From Methylorubrum extorquens (GTDB lineage: Bacteria > Pseudomonadota > Alphaproteobacteria > Rhizobiales > Beijerinckiaceae), in contig NZ_JALJXF010000001.1 of the NCBI RefSeq assembly GCF_024169925.1, positions 2,734,001-2,798,000 on the forward strand: a stretch of 64,000 bases of DNA, in the 5' to 3' direction. Positions 28,103-36,253 of this stretch are shown here, piece after piece. Made by a program: the position numbers and the translations under genes. The notes below the pieces were generated by a model. That model was given only the letters and a program-made list of their open reading frames with translations. It was not told where the DNA came from and searched no databases. Position 1 is the first letter of the stretch, and every line of letters starts with the position of its first letter.

Positions 28103-28693
28103 ATGACGCCGGAAGAAGTCCTCGAAGAGTTCCGTTCCGCAGGGGCCCTGCTGCAGGGGCACTTCATCCTCAGCTCCGGCCTGCGCTCGCCCACTTTCCT
28201 GCAGAAGATGACGATCTTCTCCGATCCCGCGCGCACCGAGCGGCTGTGCCGGGCATTGGCCGAAAGCATCACCGCCCGCTTCGGCCGGATCGATATCGTG
28301 GTCTCTCCGGCCATCGGCGGCATCATCCCCGGCTACGAGACCGCCCGCCATCTCGGCGCCAAGGCGATCTTCGTCGAGCGCGACCCCGGTGGTCCCTTCA
28401 CCCTGCGCCGCGGCTTCTCGATTCCCGCCGGCACCCGCGCCGTCATCGTCGAGGACATCGTGACGACGGGCCTCTCCGCCCGGGAGTGCCTGGCTTCGCT
28501 GAAGGACGAGGAGGGCGAGGTGGTCGGCGCTGCCTGCCTGATCGACCGTTCGGGCGGCCGGGGCGAGATCGGGTTGCCGCTTCTGTCCCTGGTCACGCTC
28601 GACATCCCGGCCTATGCGCCGGACGCCCTCCCCCCGGAACTTGCCGCCATCCCTCCGGTCAAGCCGGGCAGCCGGGCGCTGCCGAAGCCCTGA
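28103..28693 (+). CDS. pyrE: Orotate phosphoribosyltransferase
   Basis: Forms orotidine 5'-phosphate from orotate and PRPP; 196 aa. [12 protein letters not shown] at the substrate end, [12 protein letters not shown], and the PRPP motif [10 protein letters not shown] (residues 114-123). ATG 28103 is preceded by a GCAGGTGACC stretch; in-frame sequence further upstream is not family-like. Monocistronic by position, followed by a 513-bp gap. Confidence 0.95.
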   Translation: MTPEEVLEEFRSAGALLQGHFILSSGLRSPTFLQKMTIFSDPARTERLCRALAESITARFGRIDIVVSPAIGGIIPGYETARHLGAKAIFVERDPGGPFTLRRGFSIPAGTRAVIVEDIVTTGLSARECLASLKDEEGEVVGAACLIDRSGGRGEIGLPLLSLVTLDIPAYAPDALPPELAAIPPVKPGSRALPKP

Positions 28694-29206
28694 GACGGGG
28701 CATGAAGGCTCGCGGCATGAGACGGTTTGGTGGGGCTGGGAAGTTTCCGTGCGGGCAGCTCATGTCAATTGGGCTCGTGCAGCAACTTCAAGTATGTAAA
28801 CTCGACGGTGCGCCCCTAAAGACGCTGTGTCGCAACCGTTAGTGCAAAAATGAATTCGTAGAATACGCTCTCGGTTGCGGACAATCATCTTCGGTTAAAT
28901 TTGACGCTGGCGGCCTTAACTCTTTCTGGCGCTTGACAGGGATTGCCTGCTCGGTCACCAAAGGGGCGGCTCGGGCCGGTGTCTGCTACGCTGTTCCGAG
29001 CCCTGCAACTCTCCGACGCCGCGAGCCCGCTGGCCGGATCACGCTCTTTCGGACGAAAGCGTGTTTCGGAACACGAAGGCTGCTATCCGTCGAGAGTGCA
29101 GGGATGCCGGACTTCGGCAGCGCATTGAATCTACGATTTCATGTACTGCATTCATGTCTGAATTTCCAGAAATAATTGCTGCCATCTCAAGCACACGGAT
29201 CAGTCG
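28694..29206. other. Long intergenic region upstream of NYN gene
   Basis: 513 bp, clearly richer in A/T than its surroundings between about 28790 and 29200. TTGACA occurs at 28933-28938 without a good -10. Two adjacent hairpins lie at 29043-29075 (CGCTCTTTC/GAAAGCG-type and CGTGTT-TCGG-AACACG). No gene was recognised. The low-GC stretch probably contains the promoter of the NYN gene. Confidence 0.5.
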
Positions 29207-29863
29207 ATGAGCGATAAGCAACGGACCGCAGTCTTTATCGACGGCGCGAATTTGTACGCGACCACGAAGGCGCTTGGTTTCGATATTGATTACAAGCGTC
29301 TTCTCAAGGATTTTCAGGCCCGCGACAACCTCATTCGGGCTTTTTATTACACAGCAATGATCGAGGATCAGGAGTATTCCTCGATCCGCCCGCTGATCGA
29401 TTGGCTCGACTATAACGGTTACCGGGTCGTCACCAAGCCTGTGAAGGAATTCACCGACTCCGCCGGGCGCCGCAAGATTAAGGGCAACATGGATATCGAG
29501 CTCGCCATCGACGCGCTCGAACTCGCCCCCCACATCGACCACATGGTGCTGTTCTCCGGGGACGGTGATTTCCGCTCGCTCGTGGAGGCGATCCAGCGCC
29601 GTGGCGTTCGCGTCTCCGTCGTCTCGACGATCCAGACCCAGCCGGCGATGATCGCCGACGACCTGCGCCGCCAAGCGGACGAGTTCATCGATCTCGCACA
29701 TCTCGCGAGCCGGATCGGCCGCGACCCGAGCGAGCGCACTACCCGCGCTCCCGGCGACGGCCCCCGCCGCGAGTTCGCTGAGCGCACGCCCCGCCCCAAC
29801 CCCGGTCTCGAGAGCCGCTACGGCATCCGCCCCGGCGCGTCCGACGAGGAAGCGGAAGGCTGA
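29207..29863 (+). CDS. NYN-domain (LabA/DUF88) protein
   Basis: 218 aa. The PIN-like NYN nuclease fold is seen in VFIDGANLYATTKALGFDIDY, then KGNMDIELAIDALELA, MVLFSGDGDFRSLVEAIQRRG and the end ADDLRRQADEFIDLAHL. The conserved acidic residues (D in FIDGANLY, D in KGNMDIEL, SGDGDF) are present, so metal-dependent RNase activity is plausible. The last 45 residues are Arg/Pro-rich and likely disordered. Codons and upstream DNA are less GC-rich than neighbours. Convergent with smpB across a hairpin. Confidence 0.9.
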   Translation: MSDKQRTAVFIDGANLYATTKALGFDIDYKRLLKDFQARDNLIRAFYYTAMIEDQEYSSIRPLIDWLDYNGYRVVTKPVKEFTDSAGRRKIKGNMDIELAIDALELAPHIDHMVLFSGDGDFRSLVEAIQRRGVRVSVVSTIQTQPAMIADDLRRQADEFIDLAHLASRIGRDPSERTTRAPGDGPRREFAERTPRPNPGLESRYGIRPGASDEEAEG

Positions 29864-29925
29864 GCGGCACTTCGGGGCTCTTATCGCGGTGACGGGCGAA
29901 CGCCCCTCGCCGTCAGCAGCGATCC

Positions 29926-29954
29926 AGCGACCTGCCCGATCCGGACAGGTCGCT
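29926..29954. terminator. Bidirectional hairpin between NYN gene and smpB
   Basis: AGCGACCTG at 29926-29934 is mirrored by CAGGTCGCT at 29946-29954, a 9-bp stem with an 11-nt loop between converging genes. No T-run follows. Confidence 0.5.
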
Positions 29955-30015
29955 TCGGCTCCACCTCGCGATGACGGGAGCGGGCTGAGCCCGAAGCGAT
30001 CAATGGTAAACCGGA

Positions 30016-30489
30016 TCAGCCCTTGTCACGCATCAGGCGGGCCTTGTCGCGATCCCAGTCGCGCTGCTTGACGCTCTCGCGCTTGTCGTGGAGCTGCTTG
30101 CCCTTGCCGAGGCCCAGCTCGACCTTCGCCCGGCCCTTGTCGTTGAAGTAGATCTTCAACGGAATCACCGTGTAGCCCTGGCGCTGGGTGGCGCCGATCA
30201 GCTTGTTGATCTGGCGGCGGTGCAGCAGCAGGCGGCGGGGCCGCTTGGTGTCGTGGTTGAAGCGGTTCGCCTCCAGATATTCCGGAATATAGGCGTTGAA
30301 CAGCATCAGGTCGTTGCCGGACGGCCCGGCATAGGACTCACCGATCGTCGCCTTGCCGCCGCGCAGCGACTTCACCTCGGTGCCGGTCAGCGCGATGCCG
30401 GCCTCGAGCGTGTCCTCGATCGCGTAGTGGTAGCGGGCGGAGCGGTTGTCGGCGACGACGCGCCGGCCGGGATCGGGTTTGGGTGCCAT
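30016..30489 (-). CDS. smpB: tmRNA-binding protein SmpB
   Basis: Partner of tmRNA in trans-translation; 157 aa. Core [17 protein letters not shown] at the start, [19 protein letters not shown], then [21 protein letters not shown] and a Lys/Arg/Asp-rich C-terminal tail. ATG 30489. The next gene upstream on this strand is dapA, 102 nt away. The ssrA RNA itself is not in the window. Confidence 0.97.
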
Positions 30490-30591
30490 TCGTCTTCAGG
30501 TTCGTGATCGGGCGGCGGTCCACCGATATGGGGACCGCCACGTTCTCCGGCGAGGCTTCGCGCCGGATCTTCTCGGATCAATCCGACGGCG

Positions 30592-31482
30592 TCAGATCAG
30601 GCCGGCATGCTCGAGCGCGGCATCGACCGCCCGGCGGCAGCCCTCCGTCGCCGGCACCAGCGGCAGGCGCACCTCCTCCGACATCAGCCCGAGGCGCGAG
30701 AGAGCGTATTTCGCCGGCACCGGGTTCGATTCGTAGAACATCTGCACGTGCAGCGGCATCAGCCGGTCCTGGATCTTCAGGGCCTTGGCGTAATCGCCCG
30801 CCAGCGTCGCTTCCTGAAGATCGGCGCAGAGCCGGGGTGCGACATTCGAGACCACGGAGATGCAGCCGACCCCGCCATGGGCATTGAAGCCGAGCGCCGT
30901 CGCATCTTCGCCAGAAAGCTGGATGAAGTCTTCTCCCAAAGCCTGTCGCTGGAGGCTGACACGGTCGATCTTGGCCGTGGCATCCTTCACGCCGGCAATG
31001 TTCTTCAATTCGAACAGCCGCTTCATGGTGTCGACGCTCATGTCGACCACGGACCGGCCGGGGATATTGTAGATGATGATCGGGATGCCGACGGCGTCGT
31101 TCACCGCCTTGAAGTGTGCGTACATCCCCTCCTGCGTCGGCTTGTTGTAGTAGGGCGTGACGGTGAGCACCGCATCCGCGCCGACGCTCTCAGCATGACG
31201 CGCCCGCGCGACGGCCTCCCGCGTCGAGTTCGAGCCGGCGCCCGCGATCACCGGCACCCGGCCGGCGGCCTCGGCGACGCAGACCTCGACCACCCGGTCG
31301 TGCTCGGTGTGGCTCAGCGTCGGGCTCTCGCCGGTGGTGCCGGTCGGAACCAGGGCGTGGGTGCCCTGCTCGATCTGCCAGTTCACGAATTTCCGGAAGG
31401 CCGCCTCGTCGAACTCGCCGTCGCGGAAGGGGGTCGCGAGCGCGGTCATCGAGCCGCGAAGGCGGGCGTGGGTATCGGTCAT
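30592..31482 (-). CDS. dapA: 4-hydroxy-tetrahydrodipicolinate synthase
   Basis: Condenses pyruvate with aspartate semialdehyde in lysine/DAP synthesis; 296 aa. Schiff-base lysine K166 in [10 protein letters not shown]138 in [10 protein letters not shown], and [12 protein letters not shown] near residue 45. ATG 31482 ([10 protein letters not shown]) is chosen because the family similarity starts at [12 protein letters not shown]; the open frame upstream is Arg-rich. DapA and smpB are on the same strand and are often neighbours in Rhizobiales. Divergent from slt. Confidence 0.96.
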   Translation of the reverse strand: MTDTHARLRGSMTALATPFRDGEFDEAAFRKFVNWQIEQGTHALVPTGTTGESPTLSHTEHDRVVEVCVAEAAGRVPVIAGAGSNSTREAVARARHAESVGADAVLTVTPYYNKPTQEGMYAHFKAVNDAVGIPIIIYNIPGRSVVDMSVDTMKRLFELKNIAGVKDATAKIDRVSLQRQALGEDFIQLSGEDATALGFNAHGGVGCISVVSNVAPRLCADLQEATLAGDYAKALKIQDRLMPLHVQMFYESNPVPAKYALSRLGLMSEEVRLPLVPATEGCRRAVDAALEHAGLI

Positions 31483-31613
31483 CCTGGCGTTCCCGGCCGT
31501 TCTTCTTGCCTGTCTTCCGGCGTGCCCCGGCGGCTGCCGCCGCGCGGGCCGCGCTTGGGACGCGCGAGACATAGGCCCTCCCCCGTCCGCGCGCAAACGC
31601 TTCGCTTGCGCAG

Positions 31614-31629
31614 TTAATGCCATCTTAAC
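31614..31629. promoter_or_regulatory. CtrA-type box TTAA-N7-TTAAC
   Basis: TTAA at 31614-31617, seven bases, then TTAAC at 31625-31629: the full consensus for the cell-cycle regulator CtrA. It lies 50 nt upstream of the lytic transglycosylase ATG and 130 nt upstream of dapA on the other strand. The motif is exact; binding is inference. Confidence 0.55.
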
Positions 31630-31679
31630 GGACCGGGGCCCAGCTTAAGGCTTGGCCTCCGGTCGGGGTGTCTCAGATC

Positions 31680-34004
31680 ATGGCGTTGCCCACACGCTCC
31701 CTGCCCCTGCTCCTCGGCCTGCTGCTGTCCGGCACGGCCGTGCTGCCACAGCGCGGCGGGGCCATCGAACTCCGCAACCCGCAACCGGCCTCCGCCCCTG
31801 CCGCCCCCGCGAGTGACGCCACCGCGCCCGCCGGGCAGCCGAGCGACGGCCAGGGTCCTGCCTCGGATCCCGTCGCGGCGGATGCGCTGCGCCTCGATCC
31901 GAGTTCCGGCGAGGCGGCGTCCGACAAGCCGCTGCCCGCCGCGGCGTCGTCCTACGCCTCCACCGAAGCGGACGGCCCGGTCGCCTTCCCGCTGCCCGAT
32001 GCCGCCGTGTCCCCGGCCGCCCCCTCCCCCGAGGTGCCGGATCCGGCCCGGCCGGTCGCCTTCGGCGAGACCGATCTCGGCCAACTCCGCGAGACGATCG
32101 ACCTCTATCGCAAGGGCAAGGTCTCCGACGGCGATCGGCTCGCCGCCGGATTCTCCGATCCGGCGGCGCGGGCGCTGCTCGAATGGGTCGCGATCCGCGC
32201 GGGCGCCGGCGTCAGCTTCGAGCGGGTCGTCGCCTTCTCGCGCGCCAACCCCGATTGGCCGGCTGGCCCCCTGCTGCGCCGCCGGGCCGAGGAGCGGCTG
32301 CTCACCGAGCGGAAGAGTTCAGGCTTGGTGCGCGCCTATTTCGCAAGCGCCAAGCCCATCAGCGCGCCGGGCAAATTCGCTCTGGCGCTGGCTCTGCGTG
32401 CCGACGGGCTCGATGCGGACGCCGCCGAACTCGTGCACGATCTCTGGCGCGAGGAGAGTTTCGGGCGCAGCCTGGAAGCGAAGGTCACCGACGCCTTCCC
32501 CGGCGTGCTCACGGTGATCGACCACCGCTACCGGATGGAGCGTGCCCTCCTGAAGGAGGATTGGGTCACTGCTGCCCGCGCCGCCGACTATGCCGGCGGA
32601 TCCTATGCCAGCCTCGTGCGCGCCCGCCGGGCGGTGCAGGGCAAGGCCGGGGCAGCGGCCGCCCTCGCGGCGGTGCCGCCGTCGCTGCGCAACGATTCGT
32701 CCTATCTGCTCTCGCGCGCACAGTACTTCCGCCGCGCCGACAAGGCGCCCGAGGCGGCCAAGGTGCTGCTCTCCGCGCCCACCAACCCCGAGGTGCTCGC
32801 CGACGGTGACACGTGGTGGGTCGAGCGCCGCATCGTCGCCCGCAAGCTGATGGATGCGGGTGAGTCCAAGACCGCTTACGCGGTGGCCGCCGCGCATTCC
32901 GCCCGCACCTCCGAGAAGCGGATCGAGGCCGAGTTCCACGCCGGCTGGATCGCGTTGCGCTTCATGGCCGATCCGGCCGCGGCCGAGCGGCACTTCGCGC
33001 AAGCCGCGAGTGTCGCCGAGACACCAATCTCGCTGGCGCGCGCCGCCTATTGGCAGGGCCGCGCGGCGGAGGCTGCGGGCAAGACCATCGAATCGAAGGC
33101 TTTCTACGAGCGGGCCGCGCTTCAGCCGATCGCCTATTACGGGCAGCTCGCCCGCGCCCGGCTCGGCCAGCACAGCCTGCCCCTGCGCCGGGCCGCCGAG
33201 CTGAGCCCGACGGCCCGCGCCGCCTTCGACGATCGGCTCTTCATGCGCGGCCTGAAGCTTCTGGCCGCCGCCCAGATGAAGGAACTGGCGCTGCCGCTCT
33301 ACATCGACGCCGCCCGCTCGCTCACCGAGGAGGCGCAGGTCAACGCGCTCGGTGAGACCGCGGTGGCGATGCGCGACGCGCGGGCGCTGGTCTCCATCGG
33401 CAAGCTCGCCACGCAGAGGGGGCTGGCACTGGACACCCATGCCTACCCGACCATCGGTATCCCCGATTACGAGACCTTCACCGCGGTGCCGCAGGTCGAG
33501 CGGGCCATGGTCTTCGCCATCGCCCGGCAGGAGAGCCAATTCGATCCCCGCGCCCAGTCCGGTGTCGGCGCGCGCGGCCTGATGCAGATGATGCCGGCCA
33601 CCGCCCAGCGCACGGCCAAGCGCGTCTCGACGTCTTACGAAACGGACCGGCTCACCAGCGATCCCGCCTACAATGCGCGGCTGGGCCAGGCCCATCTCGG
33701 CGAGCTGATGGAGGATTGGAAGGGCTCCTACGTCCTCGCCTTCGCCTCCTACAACGCGGGCGGCGGCAACGTGAAGAAGTGGGTCGATGCCTACGGCGAT
33801 CCGCGCCGCCCCGATGTCGATCCGATCGACTGGGTCGAGCGCATCCCCTTCACCGAGACGCGCAACTACGTGCAGCGGGTGATGGAGAACCTGCAGGTCT
33901 ACCGCAACCGCCTCGACGGCAAGAGCGCGCTCCTGATCGAGCGCGACCTCGCCCGCGGCGCTCGCACCGCCGTTAGCGCCGAGGCCCAGCCGGTCACGCC
34001 GTAG
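31680..34004 (+). CDS. slt: Soluble lytic murein transglycosylase
   Basis: Periplasmic enzyme cleaving peptidoglycan glycan strands; 774 aa. Signal peptide about 1-28, then a Pro/Ala/Ser-rich linker to about residue 115. A long helical superhelix (U/L-type domain) follows. The C-terminal SLT domain has catalytic E618 in ARQESQFDP, with GARGLMQMMPATA and SYNAGGGNVKKW after it. ATG 31680 begins the signal peptide directly; GTG 31668 would add four residues. A CtrA-type box upstream suggests cell-cycle timing. The stop overlaps the converging HD gene by 11 nt. Confidence 0.93.
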   Translation: MALPTRSLPLLLGLLLSGTAVLPQRGGAIELRNPQPASAPAAPASDATAPAGQPSDGQGPASDPVAADALRLDPSSGEAASDKPLPAAASSYASTEADGPVAFPLPDAAVSPAAPSPEVPDPARPVAFGETDLGQLRETIDLYRKGKVSDGDRLAAGFSDPAARALLEWVAIRAGAGVSFERVVAFSRANPDWPAGPLLRRRAEERLLTERKSSGLVRAYFASAKPISAPGKFALALALRADGLDADAAELVHDLWREESFGRSLEAKVTDAFPGVLTVIDHRYRMERALLKEDWVTAARAADYAGGSYASLVRARRAVQGKAGAAAALAAVPPSLRNDSSYLLSRAQYFRRADKAPEAAKVLLSAPTNPEVLADGDTWWVERRIVARKLMDAGESKTAYAVAAAHSARTSEKRIEAEFHAGWIALRFMADPAAAERHFAQAASVAETPISLARAAYWQGRAAEAAGKTIESKAFYERAALQPIAYYGQLARARLGQHSLPLRRAAELSPTARAAFDDRLFMRGLKLLAAAQMKELALPLYIDAARSLTEEAQVNALGETAVAMRDARALVSIGKLATQRGLALDTHAYPTIGIPDYETFTAVPQVERAMVFAIARQESQFDPRAQSGVGARGLMQMMPATAQRTAKRVSTSYETDRLTSDPAYNARLGQAHLGELMEDWKGSYVLAFASYNAGGGNVKKWVDAYGDPRRPDVDPIDWVERIPFTETRNYVQRVMENLQVYRNRLDGKSALLIERDLARGARTAVSAEAQPVTP

Positions 34005-34587
34005 TGTCGTGACCCTGGTAGTGGCGGCGGACCAGCGCTTCCACGAAGGGCCAGAGGCCGGGGATGCCGCGCTCGATCACCGGCCGGTAGCGCGCCATCA
34101 CTTGCGCCTCGGTCAGGCCGTTCTCGGCCCAGGTACCGCCCTCGGTCAGCGTGTTGAGCAGCAGCGGCTGGAGCCGGTCGAGCGCCTTGGCGAACCGGGC
34201 CTCCACCGTCTCCACCGCCTCGAATTCCCGCCAAAGCCCCAGGAAGCGATCCCGCTGCGGTTCCGGCAGGAGCCCGAAGATCCGCTCCGCCGCGACCGCC
34301 TCGACCCGCGCCAGGGCAACGGAATCGTAGGCGCTGTGGATCGGCACGTCGCCGGCATCGACCTCGACGATGTCGTGCACGAGCAGCATCGCGACGACGC
34401 GGTTCAGGTCGAGACCGGGTGCGAGATCCCCGAGAACGAGCGCGAACATCGCCAGATGCCACGAATGCTCGGCCGAGTTCTCGCGTCGGCGCTCGCTGAT
34501 GGTACGGTTCTGGCGCAGCACCGCCTTGAGACCGTCGATTTCGCTAAGGAACGCAAATCGGCTCGCGATATCGGTAGCGTCGTCCAT
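33994..34587 (-). CDS. HD-domain hydrolase (YfbR/HDDC2-like)
   Basis: 197 aa. HD phosphohydrolase motifs are in order: the first histidine in SAEHSWHLAMFAL, the HD pair in LLVHDIVEVDAGDV, and later conserved acidic residues. The closest family I can name is the YfbR/HDDC2-type 5'-nucleotidase group, which usually starts with a segment like FLSEIDGLKAVLRQNRT. I start at ATG 34587 (MDDATDIASRF); the frame is open to 34674 without family similarity. Substrate likely a deoxynucleoside monophosphate, by family only. Confidence 0.88.
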   Translation of the reverse strand: MDDATDIASRFAFLSEIDGLKAVLRQNRTISERRRENSAEHSWHLAMFALVLGDLAPGLDLNRVVAMLLVHDIVEVDAGDVPIHSAYDSVALARVEAVAAERIFGLLPEPQRDRFLGLWREFEAVETVEARFAKALDRLQPLLLNTLTEGGTWAENGLTEAQVMARYRPVIERGIPGLWPFVEALVRRHYQGHDTTA

Positions 34588-34726
34588 GTCGTTGTTCCCG
34601 GCATTGTGCGGAACGGTTGAAGGGTTCGAAGCGTCCGGGCAAGGCGGCTGTGCGGTCGATTTCCCACAGGGCATCGATCCCTATGCTTTTGGATCGCCGC
34701 ATGGGCGCCGATAGAGTGGGGTCGCC

Positions 34727-36253
34727 ATGGCCGTCACGGACTCGATCTCAGCCCCCGCCCTCCGCGGCATCGAAGCTCGCCTGATCGCGCGGGCGACGGA
34801 GTCCGACGAGGCGGAGGCCATCATCGCGGAGTTCTGCGAGGCTCTGGTCACGGCCGGTCTCCCACTCTGGCGCCTCAGCCTCGCGGTGCCGGTGATCGAT
34901 CCCCTGTTCCGCGGGGTGAGCCTCGCGTGGCGGCGTGGGGAGGGCATGGCGGTGTTCCCGACCGTGCACGGCCCGGAGGGCGAGGATACCTTCTTCCGAA
35001 GCCCCGTTGGCTGGCTGCAGGCGAACGACCTCGCCTTTGTGCGCTGGCGGCTCGAGCGCTCGAACGGCTGCCCCGACCTTCCGTTGCTGAACGAACTCAG
35101 ACAGGCGGGCGCCACCGATTACCTGCTCCATGCCGCCGCCTTCGCGCCCGGCAGCGCCATGGCGGGCGTCGGCATCTCGTTTGCGACCGACCGGCCCGGC
35201 GGCTTCACCGAGGTGGAGCAGGCGGCCGTGGCCGGGCTCGTGCCGGTGATTGCCCTTGTCACGGCCAAGCTCAGCCTGTCGCACGCGATGCGCGAGATGC
35301 TCGACACCTACCTCGGACCGGCGACGGGCGCGCGGGTGCTCGCCGGCGAGATGCGGCGCGGCCAGGGCACGGTGGTCCACGCCGCGATCCTGCTCGCGGA
35401 CCTGCGCGGCTTCACGGCGGTGGCGGACCGCGACGATCCCCTGAAAGTGGTGGGCTGGCTCAACGAGCATTTCGATGCGCTGGGCGAGCCGGTGCAGCGC
35501 CACGGCGGCGAGATCTCGAAGTTCCTCGGTGACGGCTTTCTCGCCGTCTTCCCCGTGGCCGAGCCGGACGCCCTCGCCTGCCCGGCCTGCACCGGGGCGC
35601 TCGATGCGGCGCGCGAGGCGCTCGCCCGCAATGCCCGGCTGAACGCGTCCCGCCTCCGGGACGGGCTGCCGCCCCTGGAGGCGGACATCGTGCTGCATTA
35701 CGGGCGCGTCGTCTCCGGCAATGTTGGCACCGACCGGCGCCTCGACTTCACGGTGATCGGCCGGGCGGTCAACGAGGCGAGCCGGATCGAGCGGCTCTGC
35801 GACGGGTTGGAGCGCTCGCTGCTCCTCTCGGATGCCTTCGCCCGGCGTTGCGGAGCGGCGCTCGTCCCCGTCGGCGAATTCGCCCTGCGCGGCGTCGGGC
35901 GCAAGCAGCGGATCTGGGGGCTGGCGGCGGAGGAGGCCGACGCATCAGAGCCGGCGGCCGGAGACGGAGCGCCCGAGACCGCCCAGGGCGCAGCCCGCAA
36001 GATAGGCTCCCAGCAGCAGCGCACCCGTCTCGATCCACAGGCCGGGCGCGCCGGGCACGGTTCGGAGCGCCGCCAGGGCGGCCAGGATGGCGAGGCCGAC
36101 GAGGAGAAGGCCGGCCGCAGCCAGGGTGAAGCTGCTCCGCGGCAGGCCGGTCAGCGTGCCGACGGCGAGGCCGAGCAGCAGCGCCGCCGCCAGCGCGGGC
36201 CAGAGCGAGGAGACGAGCCCGATCACGAGCGTAGGCTGAGGCCGATTCCCTGA
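34727..36253 (+). CDS. Class III adenylate/guanylate cyclase, unusual C-terminal tail
   Basis: 508 aa. Residues about 1-200 form a poorly conserved sensor-like region (GAF-like pattern, no membrane segments). The cyclase domain runs from about 215 to 395: metal aspartates D225 (ILLADLRGFT) and D269 (KFLGDGFLAVF), then DFTVIGRAVNEASRIE with the transition-state Asn/Arg. Residues from about 406 on are Gln/Arg/Gly-rich and lie opposite a coupled pair of minus-strand genes; they look like antisense of those genes, not a domain. No stop occurs before 36253, so either the protein has a disordered 100-residue tail or a frameshift removed the real stop. ATG 34727. Confidence 0.85.
   Translation: MAVTDSISAPALRGIEARLIARATESDEAEAIIAEFCEALVTAGLPLWRLSLAVPVIDPLFRGVSLAWRRGEGMAVFPTVHGPEGEDTFFRSPVGWLQANDLAFVRWRLERSNGCPDLPLLNELRQAGATDYLLHAAAFAPGSAMAGVGISFATDRPGGFTEVEQAAVAGLVPVIALVTAKLSLSHAMREMLDTYLGPATGARVLAGEMRRGQGTVVHAAILLADLRGFTAVADRDDPLKVVGWLNEHFDALGEPVQRHGGEISKFLGDGFLAVFPVAEPDALACPACTGALDAAREALARNARLNASRLRDGLPPLEADIVLHYGRVVSGNVGTDRRLDFTVIGRAVNEASRIERLCDGLERSLLLSDAFARRCGAALVPVGEFALRGVGRKQRIWGLAAEEADASEPAAGDGAPETAQGAARKIGSQQQRTRLDPQAGRAGHGSERRQGGQDGEADEEKAGRSQGEAAPRQAGQRADGEAEQQRRRQRGPERGDEPDHERRLRPIP
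35945..36226 (-). CDS. Small membrane protein coupled to OmpA-like gene
   Basis: 93 aa, three or so hydrophobic segments (LWPALAAALLLGLAVGTL, LAAAGLLLVGLAILAALAAL, IETGALLLGAYLAGCALGGL). The GTG at 36226 overlaps the stop of the OmpA-like gene upstream (GTGA), which is good evidence of translation. It lies entirely opposite the 3' end of the cyclase gene. Function unknown; coupling suggests it works with the OmpA-like protein in the envelope. Confidence 0.7.
   Translation of the reverse strand: MIGLVSSLWPALAAALLLGLAVGTLTGLPRSSFTLAAAGLLLVGLAILAALAALRTVPGAPGLWIETGALLLGAYLAGCALGGLGRSVSGRRL

Noticed and set aside
28895..28917. TTAA pair near 28896 and 28913 as a CtrA box
   Set aside because: The spacer is 17 nt, not 7.
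28933..28938. TTGACA as sigma-70 -35 box upstream of the NYN gene
   Set aside because: No acceptable -10 at 16-19 nt downstream.
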